Program-made: the position numbers and the translations under genes | NCBI RefSeq assembly: GCF_918797525.1 | Contig: NZ_OU963893.1 | Coordinates: 124,001-188,000 of the forward strand | Origin: an unidentified bacterial endosymbiont | Lineage (GTDB): Bacteria > Pseudomonadota > Gammaproteobacteria > Enterobacterales > Enterobacteriaceae | Length of the DNA: 64,000 nt | Direction: 5' to 3' | Notes under the pieces: generated by a model | What the model was told of the DNA's origin: nothing | The model's input: only the letters and a program-made list of their open reading frames with translations | The model's database searches: none | Part shown: in pieces, positions 22,330-30,996 of the stretch | Numbering within the stretch: the first letter of the stretch is position 1 | Layout: each line of letters begins with the position of its first letter

Positions 22330-22613
22330 CCGGTGCTTAATTTTTCACTATCCAGCGTGTGGTCTCATTCGTTAACCGGGTCGCAATCTGCGGCACGTCG
22401 GTTCGCGGTGGGGTAATGGTGTATTATGTCACCCGGATTACGGCATCGCCGACATTTTTTTCGCTCTTACTCACAACTTGCTGTGTCGGCAGTACGCAAA
22501 CGCCTGCCAACCTGAACACTATCGTCGCGTTGTTTACCATGGCCCCGGGTATCTGCTACCTGCTGTGCGCCTTAACGGCGAAAGTGTTCTTCAAACTGAC
22601 AACGGAAAAATGA
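22330..22613 (+). pseudogene. Remnant of a GPH-family sugar symporter
   Basis: A frame at 22359-22613 encodes RVAICGTSVRGGVMVYYVTR, which resembles the seventh membrane segment of GPH symporters (RGGxMYYVTY). It passes almost at once to NTIVALFTMAPGICYLLCAL, which resembles the last membrane segment and tail. The whole middle and N-terminal half are missing. The rest of 22156-22703 shows no other gene. Confidence 0.4.
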
Positions 22614-22703
22614 AGCAAATTTCGGCGAACCTCACCGTGCAGGCTTGAATGATTGTTTAACCCAATGGGTCAGATTGAATCGTCGAAACACCAAGGAGAA
22701 ACG

Positions 22704-23051
22704 ATGAAAATTTCCCGTCTCGGCGAAGCGCCGGATTACCGCTTCTCTTTAGCTAATGAGCGGACATTTCTGGCGTGGATCCGCACCGCACTGGGCTTTC
22801 TGGCTGCCGGTGTTGGCCTTGATCAGCTGGCGCCCGATTTTGCCACCCCTTTGATTCGTGAAGCGCTGGCGCTGCTGCTGTGTCTGTTTGCGGGTATACT
22901 GGCGATCTATGGTTATCTGCGCTGGTTACGCAACGAAAAAGCGATGCGTCTGAAGCACGATCTCCCTTATACGCGCGGGCTGCTGTTAATTAGCGCGATG
23001 CTGCTGGCGGTGGCGGGCGTGGTGATGGTGCTGGTGTTCTATGGCGGATAG
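22704..23051 (+). CDS. yidH: YidH, DUF202 inner-membrane protein
   Basis: The 115-residue protein starts MKISRLGEAPDYRFSLANER at the ATG behind AAGGAGAAACG. It carries the DUF202 hallmark ANERTFLAWIRTALGFLAAG and three membrane segments. Function is unknown. The downstream yidG overlaps its end by 11 bases, indicating a translationally coupled pair, as in E. coli. Confidence 0.93.
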   Translation: MKISRLGEAPDYRFSLANERTFLAWIRTALGFLAAGVGLDQLAPDFATPLIREALALLLCLFAGILAIYGYLRWLRNEKAMRLKHDLPYTRGLLLISAMLLAVAGVVMVLVFYGG

Positions 23052-23388
23052 CCGCAAATTGCGACGTGAAGCCGACCCTGGCCTTCAGCCGGAGCGGACC
23101 TCCCTTGCCTGGCTGCGCACACTGTTGGGATACGGTGCGCTGATCGCGCTGGCGATTAAGCACAACTGGCACCGCACGGGCGGGCCAATGTGGATCTCAT
23201 TAATTGTGCTGGCGATGGTGGCGATTATTCTATGGCGTTATACCCGCAGCCGTAACCTGATGGACGTGGCGCAGGATGATTTTGCGCAGCCGAAGGCAGT
23301 GCGAGATAAGTTACTGATCGCCCTGGCTGTTTTATCCCTGTCACTGCTGTTTGCGGTCAGCCATATCCAGCAAATTTTAAACCTGTAG
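23041..23388 (+). CDS. yidG: YidG, DUF202 inner-membrane protein
   Basis: This 115-residue DUF202 protein begins MADSRKLRREADPGLQPERT. The motif ERTSLAWLRTLLGYGALIAL and two further membrane helices are visible. It probably acts with YidH, given the overlap and shared domain; no function is established. Confidence 0.92.
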   Translation: MADSRKLRREADPGLQPERTSLAWLRTLLGYGALIALAIKHNWHRTGGPMWISLIVLAMVAIILWRYTRSRNLMDVAQDDFAQPKAVRDKLLIALAVLSLSLLFAVSHIQQILNL

Positions 23389-23399
23389 TTGTCGGTTTC

Positions 23400-23430
23400 G
23401 CCCGGCGAGGGTTGCGCCTTACCGGGCCGA
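23400..23430. terminator. REP-type palindrome between yidG and dsdA
   Basis: GCCCGGCGAGGG...CCTTACCGGGC forms an imperfect GC-rich stem of REP type in the 46-base convergent gap. It is likely to stabilise or end both transcripts. Confidence 0.55.
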
Positions 23431-23434
23431 TAAC

Positions 23435-24721
23435 TTAACGTCCTTTCGCTAAATACGTCGCCATTTCGTCTTCCGGCACCATCCCGCCGCCGGTCGCCCA
23501 GACCAGATGGGTAACGTTAGCTTCCGCCTTTACGCGTAGCGGTCCGGCCATTCCCGCCAGGGCAGAGGGTTCGAGACGGATCCCCTCTTCCTGCGCCAGC
23601 CAGCCGAGCATGTCATACATACTCCGATCGGAAAGCGTATAGAACCCGGCGAGCAGGCGTTCCATCGCGCGGCCCACGAAACCCGATGCACGTCCTACGG
23701 CCAGTCCGTCCGCAGCCGTTACGTTATCGATCCCGAGATCCTGAACCGCAATGTCATCGTGCAGGCCGGTGTAGACGCCCAGCAGCATGCAAGGTGAGTG
23801 AGTTGGTTCGGCAAAGAAACAGTGTACGTTATCGCCAAACGCCAGTTTAAGACCAAACGCCACGCCGCCAGGGCCGCCGCCGACGCCACATGGCAGGTAG
23901 ACATACAGTGGATGTGCGGCATCTACCACCCGACCCTGGGCGGCAAACTGCGCCTTCAGACGCTCGCCCGCCACCGCATAACCGAGGAACAGGGTGCGGG
24001 AATTTTCATCGTCAATGAAGAAACAGTTCGCATCGCTTAGCGCGGCTTTTCGCCCTTGCTCCACCGCGACGCCATAATCCTGCTCATACTCTACGACATG
24101 CACGCCGTGGCTGCGCAGCGTGGCTTTTTTCCATTCCCGGGCGTCAGCGGACATATGGACTGTCACCTTAAAGCCGATGCGCGCGCTGATGATACCGATG
24201 GACATCCCCAGGTTGCCGGTAGAGCCTACCGCGATGCTGTACCGGCTGAAGAAGTCTTTAAAGCGCGGCTCCAGCAGGATGCTGTAATCGTCATCACTAC
24301 TGAGCAAACCGGCTGACAGCACCAGTTTTTCCGCATGCGCCAGCACTTCATAGATGCCGCCACGCGCCTTAATGGAGCCGGAAATGGGCAGATGGCTGTC
24401 CTTTTTCAGCAGCAGCGTTCCGGGGATCGCCTTAGCAAACTCCCGCTCCAGCCGCTTATGCATCGCCGGTATCGCCACCAGTTCAGATTCGATAATCCCG
24501 CGGGTGGCCGCCGTTTCCGGGAATGCTTTTGCCAGATACGGCGCGAAGCGGTTCAGGCGAAAATGGGCGTCATCCACATCGGCTTTGGTTAACCCGACAT
24601 ACGGCAACCCCTCAGCAAGCGTAGTGGCGCGTGGGTTAAGCCAGGTCGTTTCTTGCAGGGCAATCAGCTCCTCAACCAGAGGAAACTGTGCGGTTAACGT
24701 GGTAATAATTGCGTTTTTCAT
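23435..24721 (-). CDS. dsdA: D-serine dehydratase
   Basis: This PLP enzyme deaminates D-serine to pyruvate and ammonia, detoxifying host D-serine. The Schiff-base lysine sits in [20 protein letters not shown], and the PLP phosphate loop appears as CGVGGGPGG. The product has 428 residues against 442 in E. coli as I recall it. The missing ~14 residues fall near the C-terminus, between [11 protein letters not shown] and [11 protein letters not shown]. The change is in frame and outside the visible catalytic motifs, so activity is plausible. It lies 17 bases after the dsdX frame, forming the dsdXA operon. Confidence 0.94.
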   Translation of the reverse strand: MKNAIITTLTAQFPLVEELIALQETTWLNPRATTLAEGLPYVGLTKADVDDAHFRLNRFAPYLAKAFPETAATRGIIESELVAIPAMHKRLEREFAKAIPGTLLLKKDSHLPISGSIKARGGIYEVLAHAEKLVLSAGLLSSDDDYSILLEPRFKDFFSRYSIAVGSTGNLGMSIGIISARIGFKVTVHMSADAREWKKATLRSHGVHVVEYEQDYGVAVEQGRKAALSDANCFFIDDENSRTLFLGYAVAGERLKAQFAAQGRVVDAAHPLYVYLPCGVGGGPGGVAFGLKLAFGDNVHCFFAEPTHSPCMLLGVYTGLHDDIAVQDLGIDNVTAADGLAVGRASGFVGRAMERLLAGFYTLSDRSMYDMLGWLAQEEGIRLEPSALAGMAGPLRVKAEANVTHLVWATGGGMVPEDEMATYLAKGR

Positions 24722-24738
24722 AGTACGTCTCGTCGCGC

Positions 24739-26079
24739 TCAGATAATAAAAGAAAGCAGGAATGTGCCGCCAAGTGCAAGCACCGAGGCGATAAACGTCG
24801 CCGTCGTATAATATTTGAAGGTCTCATTCAGGGTGGCGCCGCAATACTGCTTTACCAGCCAGAAAAGGGAGTCGGTGACGATCGTGCAGCCAATGGCGCC
24901 GGAACCGATGGCAATGGTGATGATCGCCGGGCTGACGTTCGGGTAGAGCGGCAGCATCGGCGCCACAATCGCCGTGGCGCCCATCATCGCCACGGTCGCC
25001 GAGCCAACGGCGGCATGCAGCACCAGCGCCACCAGCCACGCGAGAAGGATGGGGTGCATATGCAGGTTCGAAAGCATCTGCGCCAGGGTGTCCGCCAGCC
25101 CGCTGGTTTTCAGAATGGCGTTAAACGCCCCACCCGCGCCGATAATCAATAAAATGTTGGCGATGGCACCAAACCCGTTCTCGGTATGGGTCAGCATCGC
25201 ACTCATGGCCATATGCTGGCGGATCCCCAGAAGGTAATAGGCAACAAACACAGCGATAAACATCGCGGTGATCGGGTTGCCGATAAACTCCAGTAGCGCA
25301 AAGAGCGTGCTGTCATTGGCTGCCATATACAGTCCGGCGACGGTTTTCACCAGCATCAGGCCAATGGGCAGCAGCACGGTAAACAGCGTTGCGCCGAGAG
25401 AGGGTAGGGTGTGTTCTTCACGCACGTTAAGGTCTGAAAATTCTGCCGGAACCGCTTTAAACGGCAGGCGCTCCCCGAGCAGTTTCAGGAACAGCGGACC
25501 GCCTGCCAGCGAGGCCACCAGACCCACCAGCAGACCATAAACAATAACCGTACCCACGTCCGCGCCCAGCGCGTTAGTAACAAACAGCGCCGCCGGGTGT
25601 GGAGGCACCACGCAGTGCACCGCCATCAAGGCGGTACACAGCGGAATGGCCAGTTTGAGCAATGAGGTGTGGGTTTTTTTGGCAATGGAGAAGGCGAGTG
25701 GGATCAGCAGCACCACACCCACCTCCACAAACAGCGTAATGCCGCAGATGAGGCCGACCAGCACCATAATCACGTCCGCCGAGAGCCAGCGGCAGCGCTG
25801 GAGCGTGATGCCGATACGTTCTGCCGCACCCGAGACTTCCATTATCTTGCCGAGGATTGTGCCAAGACCAATCACCGCCGCCAGAAAGCCCAGGGTACCG
25901 CCAATTCCGCTCTCAACGGCATCCACTATCTCCAGCGGGCGCATTCCCATCATCGCGCCGACAAAAAAGCTCGCCAGCAGCAGCGCCAGGAACGGGTGAA
26001 ACTTCAGTTTTACGATGGTTAAAACAATCAACACAATGCTTGTCAGCAGCGTCGCCACAACCCAGACCTGAGATCCCAT
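24739..26079 (-). CDS. dsdX: D-serine permease DsdX (GntP family)
   Basis: This 446-residue GntP-family transporter imports D-serine with protons. The start at 26079 gives [20 protein letters not shown], matching E. coli DsdX; an in-frame start four codons upstream is less likely. About 12 membrane helices and signatures such as [20 protein letters not shown] and [20 protein letters not shown] are visible. It is first in the dsdXA operon and is divergent from its activator dsdC. Confidence 0.95.
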   Translation of the reverse strand: MGSQVWVVATLLTSIVLIVLTIVKLKFHPFLALLLASFFVGAMMGMRPLEIVDAVESGIGGTLGFLAAVIGLGTILGKIMEVSGAAERIGITLQRCRWLSADVIMVLVGLICGITLFVEVGVVLLIPLAFSIAKKTHTSLLKLAIPLCTALMAVHCVVPPHPAALFVTNALGADVGTVIVYGLLVGLVASLAGGPLFLKLLGERLPFKAVPAEFSDLNVREEHTLPSLGATLFTVLLPIGLMLVKTVAGLYMAANDSTLFALLEFIGNPITAMFIAVFVAYYLLGIRQHMAMSAMLTHTENGFGAIANILLIIGAGGAFNAILKTSGLADTLAQMLSNLHMHPILLAWLVALVLHAAVGSATVAMMGATAIVAPMLPLYPNVSPAIITIAIGSGAIGCTIVTDSLFWLVKQYCGATLNETFKYYTTATFIASVLALGGTFLLSFII

Positions 26080-26280
26080 GCCCCACCTCACCCTTTGTCA
26101 TTACGACTATTGGACGAAAAACGGCATAGGCTGACAAACGATATAAATTGACGTACAGGTGAGCCAGATTGCATCAAACGCGTGACCAGGGTCTAAAATA
26201 TGCACGTTAACGCTATTTGATTCACATAATTTCACCCGTAAACGGTAGTCTTAAGATGTAAATAACGAGTGAGGATTGTG

Positions 26281-27207
26281 ATGAACGACGCGAATGAAAC
26301 CCGAAATCGCCTGTTAAACGGCTGGCAATTGTCGAAAATGCACACCTTTGAGGTGGCGGCCCGGCATGCATCCTTCGCGCTGGCGGCGGCGGAGCTGTCG
26401 CTCACGCCGAGCGCAGTAAGCCACCGTATCAACCTGCTGGAAGAAGAGTTAGGTATTCCGCTTTTTGTGCGTTCGCACCGTAAAGTCGAGTTGACGCAGG
26501 AGGGGAAACGCGTTTACTGGACGCTTAAATCGTCACTCGACACCCTGAATCAGGAGATCCTCGATATCAAAAATCAGGCGCTGTCCGGCACGCTGACGGT
26601 CTACTCTCGCCCGTCGATTGCGCAGTGCTGGCTGGTACCGATGCTGGGGGACTTTACCCGCCGCTATCCCTCGATTTCGTTAACTATCCTGACCGGCAAC
26701 GATTACGTCAATATGCAGCGAACGGGCGTTGATCTGGCGCTTTATTTCGACGATACCCCGCCTAATTACCTCTCGCATCATTTTTTGATGGACGAAGAAA
26801 TTTTACCCGTGTGTTCACCGGAATACGCACGCGAGCATGCTCTCCTGCATAACCCCGACAACCTGCTGCATTGCACGTTGCTGCATGACCGCCAGGCCTG
26901 GAGCAACGATTCCGGTACCGATGAGTGGTTTAGCTGGGCGCAACAATTTGCGGTTAACCTGCCGCCATCGCCGGGAATCGGCTTCGATCGTTCCGATTTA
27001 GCGATAATAGCCGCCATGAACCATGTCGGTGTCGCAATGGGGCGCAAACGGCTGGTGCAAACACGTCTTGTGCGCAAAGAGCTGATCGCGCCTTTCGGCG
27101 ATAAAGCCCTGAAGTGTCATCAGCATTACTACATCTCAACGCTTCCTGGCCGACAGTGGCCCAAAATCGATGCCTTTATCGGCTGGCTGAAGGAAGGGGC
27201 GAACTGA
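26281..27207 (+). CDS. dsdC: LysR-type activator DsdC of the D-serine operon
   Basis: The 308-residue regulator begins MNDANETRNRLLNGWQLSKM. The N-terminal winged HTH is FEVAARHASFALAAAELSLT and the effector-binding domain occupies the rest. It would activate dsdXA in response to D-serine. The 200-base gap (26080-26280) between the divergent genes should contain the DsdC and CRP sites, but I could not point to a clear one. An in-frame GTG lies four codons upstream at 26269. Confidence 0.93.
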   Translation: MNDANETRNRLLNGWQLSKMHTFEVAARHASFALAAAELSLTPSAVSHRINLLEEELGIPLFVRSHRKVELTQEGKRVYWTLKSSLDTLNQEILDIKNQALSGTLTVYSRPSIAQCWLVPMLGDFTRRYPSISLTILTGNDYVNMQRTGVDLALYFDDTPPNYLSHHFLMDEEILPVCSPEYAREHALLHNPDNLLHCTLLHDRQAWSNDSGTDEWFSWAQQFAVNLPPSPGIGFDRSDLAIIAAMNHVGVAMGRKRLVQTRLVRKELIAPFGDKALKCHQHYYISTLPGRQWPKIDAFIGWLKEGAN

Positions 27208-27293
27208 AGAATTATTACGCTTTGCCGCTACACCAAATGCGGAAAAGGGTGCTAAATACAGGTTATTACTTTTGAATTCTCGCAAGGTATACC

Positions 27294-28370
27294 GTGTTAA
27301 AGCCTCTTATAGCCACTGCGCTACTGGTTACTTCCGGCTGGGCCTTCGCCGCTGAGCCGCCGCTAACGGCTGCCCGCTATGCGCAGCAACTGGGAGTGGG
27401 TTTAGACGTGGATTGGGCGCGTACCGAGCGCGGGATACGCGAGTTCGACCCGCTGGTGGTACGCGATTTTCGCGCGAAAGGGATTAGCCATGTGCGGATC
27501 CGTGTCGCCGACGAGCCGACAGAAGCCAGACTGATCCATCTGCGTAAGCTGGTGGAAGCTTGCGAGCAATATGGCATGATCCCGATTATCGCTTATCAGG
27601 CTGACGCGTATAAAAACGACCCGAAAGCTGATACCGAGAAAGAGGTCATTAACTGGTGGATTGCCGTAGCGCACTATTTCGGCCAACGTTCGCCGCAGCT
27701 GGGTTTTGACCTGATCTACGAGCCTGCGGACAAGCTCAATCACAATGCGGCTTCACTCAACCGGGTGTACGAAAAAACGATTAAAGACATTCATGCGATT
27801 GATGCTCACCGTATGATATTCATCGCCCCCCGACTGCGCGCGGCACCAGAGGACCTCACCAGTCTGAAACTGCCTGCCCATAGCCAAAATTACCTGCTGG
27901 CTGAATGGCATATCTTCCCGTGGGGGCCGTCGAAAAGTAACGGTAGATATCCGTGGACGTCAGGCACGGTGGCGGAGAAAGCGGCTATTCATAATCGCAT
28001 CAACACGGCGCTGCGCTGGCAGCAAAAAACGGGACACGTCAGTTGGGTCGGCGGCTGGGGAGTGGGGGAGTCAAACCGCCTGACGCCAACCGCGTCGCAA
28101 ATGGCATTCGCGGCGTTTATGGCCTGCGAACTGCAAAAAGCAAAAATCCCCTATGCCATTAATGCAGATTTCCAGTTTTACGACGGAGAAGAGGGCGCCT
28201 GGCGGCCCGCGCCAGAGCCGTTATTACAGACCATGATTGCACCGGCATGCGAAAAGCCGGGAAATCACGGGGTCAGACCGGCTGCTCGTGATGCGAGACA
28301 CGTGACGCCAGCGGCAGCCAGCACAGTAAAATCAGCAGCCCCATCAGCGTCATTAGCAAGCCCAAACTAG
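27294..28370 (+). CDS. Secreted glycoside hydrolase family 5-like protein
   Basis: The protein has a clear signal peptide (MLKPLIATALLVTSGWAFAA, GTG start) and a TIM-barrel pattern of the cellulase (GH5) type: KGISHVRIRVADEPTEAR, YGMIPIIAYQADAYK and FDLIYEPADKL. The usual Asn-Glu-Pro acid/base triplet is replaced by Tyr-Glu-Pro. The second Glu may be that of GGWGVGESNRLTP. The core seems to end near MIAPACEKPG (about 28262). The last ~33 residues are low-complexity and antisense to the end of emrD, so the original stop was probably lost. The substrate is unknown. Confidence 0.75.
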   Translation: MLKPLIATALLVTSGWAFAAEPPLTAARYAQQLGVGLDVDWARTERGIREFDPLVVRDFRAKGISHVRIRVADEPTEARLIHLRKLVEACEQYGMIPIIAYQADAYKNDPKADTEKEVINWWIAVAHYFGQRSPQLGFDLIYEPADKLNHNAASLNRVYEKTIKDIHAIDAHRMIFIAPRLRAAPEDLTSLKLPAHSQNYLLAEWHIFPWGPSKSNGRYPWTSGTVAEKAAIHNRINTALRWQQKTGHVSWVGGWGVGESNRLTPTASQMAFAAFMACELQKAKIPYAINADFQFYDGEEGAWRPAPEPLLQTMIAPACEKPGNHGVRPAARDARHVTPAAASTVKSAAPSASLASPN

Positions 28371-29457
28371 CTTGTCCGGTTTGTGGCATCATGGCGGAGA
28401 GCCAGGCCAGCGCGCCGGACCCCATATTCTGTAAACCGCCGACCAGCGCACCCGCCGTGCCCGCCAGGAACGGGAAGGGCTCCATCGCGCCGCTGGTCGC
28501 CAGCGGGAACAGCATCCCTGCGCCGAAGAAGAACAGCGCCGCCGGGACCAGCAGCGTCCAGACCGTCATTACGCCTGCCAGCCCCGGGATCCACATCATC
28601 ACGCCCGCTAGCAGGCAGCACATCACCGACTGCCACATTAGCGTTGATAAGCGCTTGTTCGGACGTCCGGCAAACCATGCGCCAAAGAATGCCGCCGGGA
28701 TTGGCACAATAAAAAGAATGCTCACCACCAGACTGCTCAACCCCAGCCCTGCGCCTAACAGCACGCCGGAGCAGGCTTCAAACACCGCGATACCCGCCAG
28801 ACCACCGATCAGCATCAGCACGTAGCAGGCGAATGCCCCGTTGCTGAACAGCGTTTTATAGCTGGCGATAAGTTTACTGCATGGCGCGTCTTTGGGCCGG
28901 GTTTCCGGCATCCAGCGCGCCATGCTGAAGGTGACAAGGATGCACAGCACCAGCAGGAAGCCATAGCAGGCGCGCCAGGACCACAGGGTACCCAGCAGGC
29001 CGCCAATCAGCGGAGCCAGCAGAGGGCTGACCAGAATCCCCATGTTTAACAGGCTGTTGGCGTGGCGCAACTGCGTGCCCTGGTACATATCACGCGGCAA
29101 GGTACGCGCCATTACCCCACCGACGCCGGTACCAATGCCCTGTAACGCGCTGGCGGCAATCAATACGGTCAGGCAATGGGTGGCGATGGCAATGACCGTC
29201 GCTACCATAAAGATAGACATCCCCACCAGGATCACCGGGCGACGCCCGACGCGGTCAGACAGCGGTCCGTAGAAGAGCTGCGAGACGCCATAGGTCAACA
29301 GATAGGCGGCCATTACGCTCTGGACCGCGCCTTCGCGGACGTTCATTTCCTTTGCCATGTCGGCAATCGCCGGAATATAGATGGTCTGCGCCATCTGCCC
29401 GACGGCCACCAGTAACACCAGCATCAACAATAAGTTAACGTTCCTTTGTTTTTTCAT
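28273..29457 (-). CDS. emrD: Multidrug efflux MFS transporter EmrD
   Basis: This 394-residue DHA1-type drug/proton antiporter starts MKKQRNVNLLLMLVLLVAVG at 29457. Twelve helices and the MFS motif GPLSDRVGRRPVILVG are visible. It matches E. coli EmrD and keeps its E. coli neighbourhood (tisB, ivbL, ilvB downstream). Its 3' end is overlapped for 98 bases by the opposing GH5-like gene. Confidence 0.95.
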   Translation of the reverse strand: MKKQRNVNLLLMLVLLVAVGQMAQTIYIPAIADMAKEMNVREGAVQSVMAAYLLTYGVSQLFYGPLSDRVGRRPVILVGMSIFMVATVIAIATHCLTVLIAASALQGIGTGVGGVMARTLPRDMYQGTQLRHANSLLNMGILVSPLLAPLIGGLLGTLWSWRACYGFLLVLCILVTFSMARWMPETRPKDAPCSKLIASYKTLFSNGAFACYVLMLIGGLAGIAVFEACSGVLLGAGLGLSSLVVSILFIVPIPAAFFGAWFAGRPNKRLSTLMWQSVMCCLLAGVMMWIPGLAGVMTVWTLLVPAALFFFGAGMLFPLATSGAMEPFPFLAGTAGALVGGLQNMGSGALAWLSAMMPQTGQASLGLLMTLMGLLILLCWLPLASRVSHHEQPV

Positions 29458-29624
29458 TTCGCTGCAGACTTTTGCCAAAAAAGAGAAATAAAGAATAACT
29501 GACTACGCATTCCGCTAAATGTGCGAGGAACCTACCACAGTGAGATGAAAAATTAAGTATTGCCGTGGTGAATGTGGACGAGGGATCAGGCAGGTTTTAT
29601 TAACGCGTACGGCAACTAATGTTG

Positions 29625-29654
29625 CCAAAAATTTGTGCCAGGTTAGGCCTGGCA
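29625..29654 (-). terminator. Intrinsic terminator of the GNAT gene
   Basis: Stem TGCCAGG (29636-29642) with CCTGGCA (29648-29654) is followed on the minus strand by a T-rich tract (complement of 29625-29635). It lies just past the stop of the minus-strand GNAT gene. Confidence 0.65.
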
Positions 29655-29673
29655 CAACGCTGCGTGCAGGCGA

Positions 29674-30120
29674 TCACACTGCGCAAAAAAGGCGGTGCGT
29701 TACCCGCGGTTCGTCGGCGACCAGCGTAAACCCCGCCCGGTGATAGAACCCGTAAACGGCATCCGGCGCGTGGGTATTAAGAAAATCGAACCAGATGCTG
29801 GCATCGGCCATCACCACGGTTAACAGCTGTTTGCCAATCCCCAGCCCGCGACACTTTTCGCTGACGTAAAGATGGCGAATACGGCCCGCACGCGGCTGTT
29901 GGCTAAAGGGATCGCGGTTGAGGCCACATACGCCCACCAGTTTGCCGTTGAGAAACGCACCCAACAGTTTTTCACCCGGCGCATTGAAGCGGTTTTCACC
30001 GCGCTGCCAGTTCTCTTCCAGCCTGCACAGCATGTTGAAATTCAACGCGATACTCTCAGCCTTAAGCGCGATAAACCCCGGCTCTTCAGGGGTGACAGGC
30101 TCAATTAACAGACGCGACAT
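29674..30120 (-). CDS. GNAT-family N-acetyltransferase
   Basis: This 148-residue single-domain GNAT protein carries the acetyl-CoA loop in IRHLYVSEKCRGLGIGKQLL (R/QxxGxG/A) and the later YGFYHRAGFTL strand-helix. The substrate cannot be told from sequence. It stands alone between emrD and tisB, ends at its own terminator and begins 61 bases before the tisB stop on the same strand. Confidence 0.85.
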   Translation of the reverse strand: MSRLLIEPVTPEEPGFIALKAESIALNFNMLCRLEENWQRGENRFNAPGEKLLGAFLNGKLVGVCGLNRDPFSQQPRAGRIRHLYVSEKCRGLGIGKQLLTVVMADASIWFDFLNTHAPDAVYGFYHRAGFTLVADEPRVTHRLFCAV

Positions 30121-30184
30121 AGCATTCCCTCGTTATTAAAGAGGGGCGGTTGCCCGCCCCTCTCAGGTGCGACTTGACCCTGAA

Positions 30185-30274
30185 TTACCGCAGGTATTTC
30201 AGGACGGCATCAAGCAGTTGCAGTAGTGCAACAATGAGTTTGAGGACCAGTATCACCGTATCCACGACGCTCAT
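30185..30274 (-). CDS. tisB: SOS-induced membrane toxin TisB
   Basis: This 29-residue hydrophobic peptide starts MSVVDTVILVLKLIVA and ends LLDAVLKYLR, closely matching E. coli TisB. It inserts into the inner membrane, dissipates the proton-motive force and promotes persister formation after DNA damage. The ATG at 30274 follows an AGGAGACG ribosome site. The mRNA probably starts near 30457 from a LexA-controlled promoter. Its leader contains the complement of the istR RNA (30345-30362), which would block the standby ribosome site. Genomic order emrD-tisB-istR-ivbL-ilvB is conserved. Confidence 0.93.
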   Translation of the reverse strand: MSVVDTVILVLKLIVALLQLLDAVLKYLR

Positions 30275-30344
30275 ACGCGTCTCCTTTTGGCAAAAGGAGC
30301 ACGATGCTGGCGTACCTTTCCGCCGCCTGTTGCCAGCACCTGGA

Positions 30345-30362
30345 TTGACGTAACACAGTGTG
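30345..30362 (-). promoter_or_regulatory. IstR target site in the tisB mRNA leader
   Basis: The plus strand reads TTGACGTAACACAGTGTG, matching the IstR RNA start (30592-30609) at 17 of 18 bases. The tisB mRNA therefore contains its complement; the one difference still allows a G-U pair. This is the expected antisense pairing site upstream of the TisB start. Confidence 0.8.
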
Positions 30363-30477
30363 CTCACTTCGGGGGTTAAGGCACTGACGGCACCACCCGT
30401 TTCAGCCAGGACTTTTTTTGCGCCGGTAAAACAGCGGCCCCCTCGCGCACTGCGAACACCCACAGTATAGATAAATA

Positions 30478-30493
30478 CTGTATGTATGAACAG
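30478..30493. promoter_or_regulatory. LexA box controlling tisB
   Basis: CTGTATGTATGAACAG (30478-30493), with flanking TA on both sides, fits the LexA consensus CTG-N10-CAG. The minus strand has a TATACT-like -10 immediately downstream, so LexA would block the tisB promoter until SOS induction. A LexA-controlled longer istR transcript on the plus strand is possible, as in E. coli. Confidence 0.9.
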
Positions 30494-30555
30494 TATTTAA
30501 TGGACAAAATTCGAAAGGCAATCCATACTCAAAAACGGCAAAATCCGTGCCGGAA

Positions 30556-30584
30556 TTGCACGTTCGTCTTCGATCGCGTATACT
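30556..30584 (+). promoter_or_regulatory. Constitutive promoter of istR-1
   Basis: The -35 TTGCAC (30556-30561), a 17-base spacer and the -10 TATACT (30579-30584) put the transcript start at about 30591, a G, matching the known 5' end of E. coli IstR-1. Confidence 0.8.
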
Positions 30585-30590
30585 TTTTGC

Positions 30591-30666
30591 GTTGACGTAA
30601 TACAGTGTGTTCTGCGGCGACCAACCGCAAACCCTGCTAAGAACCTCGCTTCGGCGGGGTTTTTTG
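30591..30666 (+). ncRNA. istR: IstR-1 antitoxin small RNA
   Basis: This ~76-nt RNA begins GTTGACGTAATACAGTGTG, close to the remembered E. coli IstR-1 start, and ends at a terminator with stem AACCTCGC/GCGGGGTT, a TTCG loop and a T-run (30642-30666). It is divergent from tisB and pairs with the tisB leader, preventing toxin synthesis in unstressed cells. Promoter, pairing region and terminator are all visible, so identity is well supported. Confidence 0.88.
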
Positions 30667-30794
30667 TTTTCATCACCCTACAAGCGAAACGTGATCCCTG
30701 GCGCATTTTTACGCAGATGAAAATATTTCCATTGTCACGCTGTAAAACCTGTGTTTGTATAAATTCTATCAATGATTCCAAACACAGGTTCCCC

Positions 30795-30893
30795 ATGACT
30801 GCATCCATGAACACCGCGACCCTACTAAAAACTGCGCAACCCGCCGCAGTGGTCGTCGTGCGTGTGGTGGTGGTCGTCGGCAATGCGCCGTAG
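30795..30893 (+). CDS. ivbL: ilvB operon leader peptide IvbL
   Basis: The 32-residue leader begins MTASMNTATLLKTAQP and contains the valine run AAVVVVRVVVVVGNAP. When charged valine and leucine tRNAs are scarce, ribosomes stall in the run and the downstream attenuator does not form. The position 103 bases before ilvB and the sequence match E. coli IvbL. Confidence 0.95.
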   Translation: MTASMNTATLLKTAQPAAVVVVRVVVVVGNAP

Positions 30894-30916
30894 GGACTGG
30901 ATCAACACACAAATCC

Positions 30917-30952
30917 AAAACCCCGCCGGCGCAAACCGGGCGGGGTTTTTTA
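30917..30952 (+). terminator. ilvBN attenuator
   Basis: AAAACCCCGCC pairs with GGCGGGGTTTTT to form a GC-rich stem followed by a T-run, just after ivbL and before ilvB. It is the expected transcription attenuator of the ilvBN operon. Confidence 0.9.
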
Positions 30953-30996
30953 GTTTAAACGCCTCCCGGAAAGTCGGCCCATAAAAGGACTGGAGC

